The notes below the pieces were generated by a model, which worked only from the letters and a program-made list of their open reading frames with translations, was not told the origin of the DNA and did not search any database. Positions 7,090 to 10,372 of a DNA stretch of 10,372 nt are shown here, piece after piece. The number at the start of each line of letters is the position of its first letter. Within the stretch, counting starts at the first letter, position 1. Source of the stretch: Bacteroidota bacterium (GTDB taxonomy: Bacteria; Bacteroidota; Bacteroidia; Chitinophagales; Saprospiraceae); the NCBI GenBank assembly GCA_018969455.1, contig JAGWYI010000099.1, positions 1 through 10,372 on the forward strand. The letters run 5' to 3'. A program made the translations under genes and the position numbers.

Positions 7090-9999
7090 TGGTTGGCCGT
7101 ACTGATTCTTGGTATCGCTGTTCGCCTATCTGCCCAAAGTGGGGTGAGTGAAGAACTTGTACGCGCCGACAAACAATTTGATCTGTATGCATACAATTTG
7201 GCACTCAGGACCTATCAGGATATTTTAAAAAAGGATCCAGGTAACGCCCGTGCCCGCGCCCGCGTGGCCGAATGCTTTTTTCAACTCAACCGTCCGGAAG
7301 AATCGCTGGAGCACTTCGAAAAAGCCCTTGAAGTGCAAGATGTAGATCCCGAAGTGCGCCTCCATTATGGGCTCGCCCTGATGCAATCGGGCGATTATCC
7401 GGAAGCAAAAAAGCAATTCCGCTTTTATGCAGAAAGCAATGCCCGCGTAGGCAATCACTACCTGAAAATGTGTGATTATGCCCTGAAATCTGCTACCCAG
7501 GAAGCGGCCTATGTTGCCCGCAACGAGCCGCTCAATACGGAAGCTGCCGATTTTTCGCCAGCATTTTACGGCGTTCGCTTGGTGTACAATTCTGCCCGCA
7601 CCGACATTGCACGCAAATCCCAATCCAAATCGGTATCAGACTGGACCGGCAGCGCGTATAACCAACTGTTTGTTACTCAACGCAATCCCGAAAGCGGTTT
7701 CCTCCAAAAACCTGCGCTCCTGCAAAGCGACCTTCAGGGTGCTTTGAATACAGGTCCTGCCGCATTCGCCCGAAATGGTCAAATGGTGGCTTATTGCAAA
7801 AATAATTTCATCAATGGCACCCGCCAAATTGCAGAAAAGGGCATCACCATGAGCCTTTATTTTAGCACCATTGACGAAAATGGCGCCTGGGGCGCCGAAA
7901 AACCCTTCTTCTTCAACGGTTCAGATTATGCCACCGGTTTCCCTGCACTCTCTGCCGATGGCAAAACCCTTATCTTCGCATCTACCCAGGAAGGCGGTTA
8001 CGGCGGATGGGACCTGTACGTCAGCAATTATACAACAGCCGGCTGGAGCACTCCTCGAAATCTGGGTGCGCCCATCAATACGCCAGGAAATGAAATTACG
8101 CCCTTCCTTGATGGCCAAAATTTGTATTTCTCCTCCGATTGGCACGACGGATTTGGTGGAATGGATGTTTTTAAAGCCGATTTTGATGGAACTGAAGTTC
8201 AAAATATTTACCAACTCGGACTCGGAATCAATTCCCCGCGCGATGATTATGGTTTTATTTTCGACGCCAAACAAAACATCGGTTATCTGACCAGCAACCG
8301 CCTCGGCGGTCGCGGAAATGAAGACATCTGGCAAATACGCAAACAACGCCCGGATACCAACGACAACAGCACGGTTTTTACCCCTACCGATAAAAATTCC
8401 AAACCCGCTCAGTACAACACGTCCAACGTAACCACTCCAAACCGCGACAACAAGGAATATCTTCACCTTTTGGTGACCGACCAGGCAGGAAACCCGATTC
8501 CCAATGTGGCTGTTGATCTGGTTGACTGCGGATGCGCAACCGGCCGTACCGATGGCGCAGGAAAGTATTATTTCGAAGCGCTCAACCAACGCATCGATTG
8601 CTCCGTAAACCTTAGTTGCGATGGCTATCAGGATGCCTCGGTGGAATTGTATGCCTTCGGAAAACAAAACGTCCTGGTATCCATGAACCGGGATCAACGT
8701 CACGAATATACCGGATTGGTACTGGATGCCGCCACGAATGCCCCACTCTACAGCGTGGTTGTGCAATACCAAGACCCCGCAAGCGATCGATTTGTTCAAA
8801 CCTCTACCGATGAAAACGGCCGATATTCGGTGGTGATTTCTGAAAATACAAATTATCAATTCGTTTTTGTAAAAGAAGCCTATAAAGACGGCGTTTTGAA
8901 CCTCAAACCTCAAAAAACAGGCAATAAATACCGCCTCCCGGATGTGTTGCTCAAGGCCGACCTGCGTATCAAAAATCAGGAACTCAGCGCGTCCAATCAA
9001 ATACCCATTGTATACAGCACGGAAACTAGCCCAAAATCCATCCGTAAATCAGATTTTACACCGGATGAATACGCAAGTACCCAACCCTTGCTCGGCTACT
9101 CGGTTCAACTGGAAGCCTCGCCCGATCCTATTCCAAATAGTCAACTCAAACGGCATGAATCTCTTTCCAAATATGGAAATATTTATGTGAAAACCGAAAA
9201 TGCCGTACACAAGGTGCGATTGGGCATTTACCCCGGGCGCGAAGAAGCCCTGAAAAACATGCGCGAGGTAAATCGAAAATCGGAATATGGCGATGCATTC
9301 GTGGTGGAAGAACACGGTGTTGATAATTCCCTGGTGGTTGGTCCGCCCGCCAAATCGGTAATTGAAACTACACCAGTGGTTTACAATACAAAATCTTCGG
9401 CCAAAGGCCTAATTTCAAAAGGCTCAAGTACGGTACCTGCCATCTTGTATGCCGTTCAACTCGCTTCGTTCGATTCCGAAAAACCGCTGGCCGTTAAAGA
9501 ATATACTTCCGTTGCCCCTATGGGGAACGTTTATACCAAAACGGAAAACGGTATGAACAAGGTGCGCCTCGGTGTTTGGAGCAATCATGATGACGCCCAA
9601 AATGCACTGGAAAGGGCCGTAAAACTGGGCTTTAAAGATGCAATTGTGATAACAGAAAAAGGAAGCGATGCCTCTCTTTATAATTTTATCCTGACAGAAC
9701 CCGCAAGCAATTCAAGCAAAACACCCGCCACCTATAGCACCCAATCGTCTAATGTAGCCACCGGGCCTTATTTTGTAAAAATCGCGGTATTGTCTATTCC
9801 AGAACGATTTGATGAAACCCCGCTGAATGATTTGGGGAAAATTGAAAAACGGAAAGGTGATAAAGGCCTCACAACCATTCTTTTGGGCGGATTTCCGAGC
9901 ATTGAATCGGCAACAAAAGCCCAAAATCGGGTTATTGGAAGAGGTTACGAAGACACTTATGTTGTTAAAGACGTAAAAGGAAAATTGGTGCGTCAATAA
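7066..9999 (+). CDS. PorE-like secreted protein: TPR, PD40 propeller, two CRD-like folds, three SPOR-like domains
   Basis: A 977-residue exported protein. I place the start at ATG 7066, giving a normal signal peptide (MNTTSRAGWLAVLILGIAVR, then LSAQ) with an A-rich leader; ATG 7021 would add 15 residues and abuts a hairpin. Domains in order: TPR about 27-150 (YAYNLALRTYQDILKKDP, YPEAKKQFRFY); PD40 propeller about 158-425, with blades FPALSADGKTLIFAS, EITPFLDGQNLYFSSD and IGYLTSNRLGGRGNEDIW; linker 428-462; two carboxypeptidase-regulatory-like folds, 463-543 (TDQAGNPIPNVAVDL, GRTDGAGKYYFEAL, four Cys) and 546-632 (GLVLDAATNAPL, STDENGRYSVVI); SPOR-like domains at about 677-750, 794-867 and 901-972. 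The first half is clearly related to the OmpA-type protein at 1659-3704. SPOR domains bind glycan strands stripped of stem peptides, so a periplasmic wall-bound scaffold is likely. Function is inferred; no catalytic motif is seen. Confidence 0.9.
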   Translation: MNTTSRAGWLAVLILGIAVRLSAQSGVSEELVRADKQFDLYAYNLALRTYQDILKKDPGNARARARVAECFFQLNRPEESLEHFEKALEVQDVDPEVRLHYGLALMQSGDYPEAKKQFRFYAESNARVGNHYLKMCDYALKSATQEAAYVARNEPLNTEAADFSPAFYGVRLVYNSARTDIARKSQSKSVSDWTGSAYNQLFVTQRNPESGFLQKPALLQSDLQGALNTGPAAFARNGQMVAYCKNNFINGTRQIAEKGITMSLYFSTIDENGAWGAEKPFFFNGSDYATGFPALSADGKTLIFASTQEGGYGGWDLYVSNYTTAGWSTPRNLGAPINTPGNEITPFLDGQNLYFSSDWHDGFGGMDVFKADFDGTEVQNIYQLGLGINSPRDDYGFIFDAKQNIGYLTSNRLGGRGNEDIWQIRKQRPDTNDNSTVFTPTDKNSKPAQYNTSNVTTPNRDNKEYLHLLVTDQAGNPIPNVAVDLVDCGCATGRTDGAGKYYFEALNQRIDCSVNLSCDGYQDASVELYAFGKQNVLVSMNRDQRHEYTGLVLDAATNAPLYSVVVQYQDPASDRFVQTSTDENGRYSVVISENTNYQFVFVKEAYKDGVLNLKPQKTGNKYRLPDVLLKADLRIKNQELSASNQIPIVYSTETSPKSIRKSDFTPDEYASTQPLLGYSVQLEASPDPIPNSQLKRHESLSKYGNIYVKTENAVHKVRLGIYPGREEALKNMREVNRKSEYGDAFVVEEHGVDNSLVVGPPAKSVIETTPVVYNTKSSAKGLISKGSSTVPAILYAVQLASFDSEKPLAVKEYTSVAPMGNVYTKTENGMNKVRLGVWSNHDDAQNALERAVKLGFKDAIVITEKGSDASLYNFILTEPASNSSKTPATYSTQSSNVATGPYFVKIAVLSIPERFDETPLNDLGKIEKRKGDKGLTTILLGGFPSIESATKAQNRVIGRGYEDTYVVKDVKGKLVRQ
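9001..9996 (+). repeat. Three tandem linker-plus-SPOR repeats within the coding sequence
   Basis: Each unit opens with a linker of the form P-x-x-Y-[SN]-T-x-[ST]-S: IPIVYSTETS (from 9001), TPVVYNTKSS (from 9370) and TPATYSTQSS (from 9721). Each then runs into a SPOR-like domain. The periods are 369 and 351 bp. Units 1 and 2 share GNIYVKTEN/GNVYTKTEN and HKVRLGIY/NKVRLGVW; unit 3 is diverged (LTTILLGGFPSIESA) but keeps the ending with YEDTYVV, matching GDAFVV and KDAIVI. This points to internal duplication, detectable at protein rather than DNA level. Confidence 0.8.
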
Positions 10000-10040
10000 G
10001 TCCTGTTTCGTGCATAAGAATGCTGCCTTTTTAGGCTGTG

Positions 10041-10087
10041 ATAAAAACCAATAGCCTGCCTTTTCAGGGCAGGCTATTGGTTTTTAT
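10041..10087. terminator. Perfect 20-bp hairpin, probable bidirectional terminator
   Basis: 10041-10060 (ataaaaaccaatagcctgcc) is perfectly complementary to 10068-10087 with a 7-nt loop. The stem ends in A/T-rich arms that supply T runs on both strands (GGTTTTTAT either way). It lies 41 nt after the SPOR gene stop and about 107 nt beyond the stop of the convergent minus-strand gene, so it can serve both. Between it and that gene (10088-10194) I see no gene, only a 4-bp GGTC/GACC hairpin. Confidence 0.85.
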
Positions 10088-10194
10088 GGTCTTTTTTGAC
10101 CTTAAATTTTAGTCTGAATTAGTGAAAGTCAACGCTAAGCAAGGCCATAAAATGCTGTTTTCCTGGTACCCTTCTCTGTAGATGGCTCTAAACA

Positions 10195-10372
10195 TCAAGG
10201 AACCTTTACAAGAATTCCACCCGCGTGTTCGCCTGTACGAAACAACACTTCATAGTAATACCAGCCAGCTGGCAAATCATGCAGGTTGATTTCATGGTTT
10301 TGCCGATTAAACGCACACAATTCCCCTGAACTGTTAAAAATGCGGATACTTTCTGGAAGTTCAGAACCGCTT
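10195..10372 (-). CDS. C-terminal end of a protein with a T9SS type A sorting domain (5' part beyond window)
   Basis: On the minus strand the frame enters from the window edge (one leftover base, then 58 codons) and stops at TGA 10197-10195. It reads SGSELPESIRIFNSSGELC, then EINLHDLPAGWYYYEVLF, and ends GILVKVP. This is the second half of the type A C-terminal sorting domain of T9SS cargo: the pattern [VI]-x-[IL]-[FY]-N-x-x-G, then [IV]-[DN]-L-x-x-L-x-x-G-x-Y-x-[YV]-x-[VL], then a Gly-rich turn and a short hydrophobic strand ending in Lys. The usual upstream PNP motif and the functional part of the protein lie outside. Such proteins are exported through the outer membrane by T9SS and then attached to the surface or released. 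What the cargo does cannot be told. Confidence 0.85.
   Translation of the reverse strand, partial: SGSELPESIRIFNSSGELCAFNRQNHEINLHDLPAGWYYYEVLFRTGEHAGGILVKVP

Noticed and set aside
7921..9000. Open minus-strand frame of 359 codons opposite the SPOR gene
   Set aside because: It is antisense to a gene with clear domain structure in the other strand; the translation shows no recognisable motif and no start context. It is a by-product of codon usage.
10088..10101. GGTC-T6-GACC hairpin as a separate terminator
   Set aside because: Only four base pairs and next to the much stronger 20-bp stem.

Overview
The window looks like a chromosomal segment of a Bacteroidota bacterium, most likely of the Saprospiria/Lewinella-Haliscomenobacter type. 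The grounds are a PorP/SprF-family outer-membrane protein, PorE-like TPR/beta-propeller periplasmic proteins, a type IX secretion (T9SS) C-terminal sorting domain, A-rich leaders in place of Shine-Dalgarno sites, and promoters resembling the Bacteroidota TTG-N(17-23)-TAnnTTTG pattern. The lineage is inferred from gene content only. I see no mobile element, CRISPR array, tRNA or rRNA.

Layout. At the left edge, on the minus strand, is the N-terminal 172 residues of a CutC-family protein. Divergent from it is a probable two-gene operon: a PorP/SprF-family beta-barrel (574-1575) and a TPR-PD40-OmpA protein with a GTG start (1659-3704). Next comes a small, very acidic protein of unknown function with a TTG start, its own promoter, a hairpin in its leader and a strong terminator (3831-4232). 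Then come an SLC45/GPH-like MFS sugar transporter (4419-5933) and a YfgM-like single-pass membrane TPR protein with a good promoter and a strong terminator (6095-6796). After a structured leader lies a 977-residue secreted protein (7066-9999) with the order TPR - PD40 propeller - two carboxypeptidase-regulatory-like folds - three tandem SPOR-like domains. It ends at a perfect 20-bp hairpin, a likely bidirectional terminator. On the other side, on the minus strand, is the last 58 codons of a protein with a T9SS type A sorting domain.

How the genes fit together. Four of the eight genes concern the cell envelope and T9SS: a barrel of the T9SS-associated family, two PorE-like periplasmic proteins and one T9SS cargo end. 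The two PorE-like proteins are clearly related in their TPR-propeller halves but end in different peptidoglycan-binding modules, a variant OmpA domain in one and a triple SPOR array in the other. That contrast is the most interesting thing here: a PorE-type scaffold whose wall anchor has been changed from a general binder to one that, in known SPOR proteins, recognises denuded glycan at division sites. The cutC, MFS and small acidic genes appear functionally unrelated to this set.
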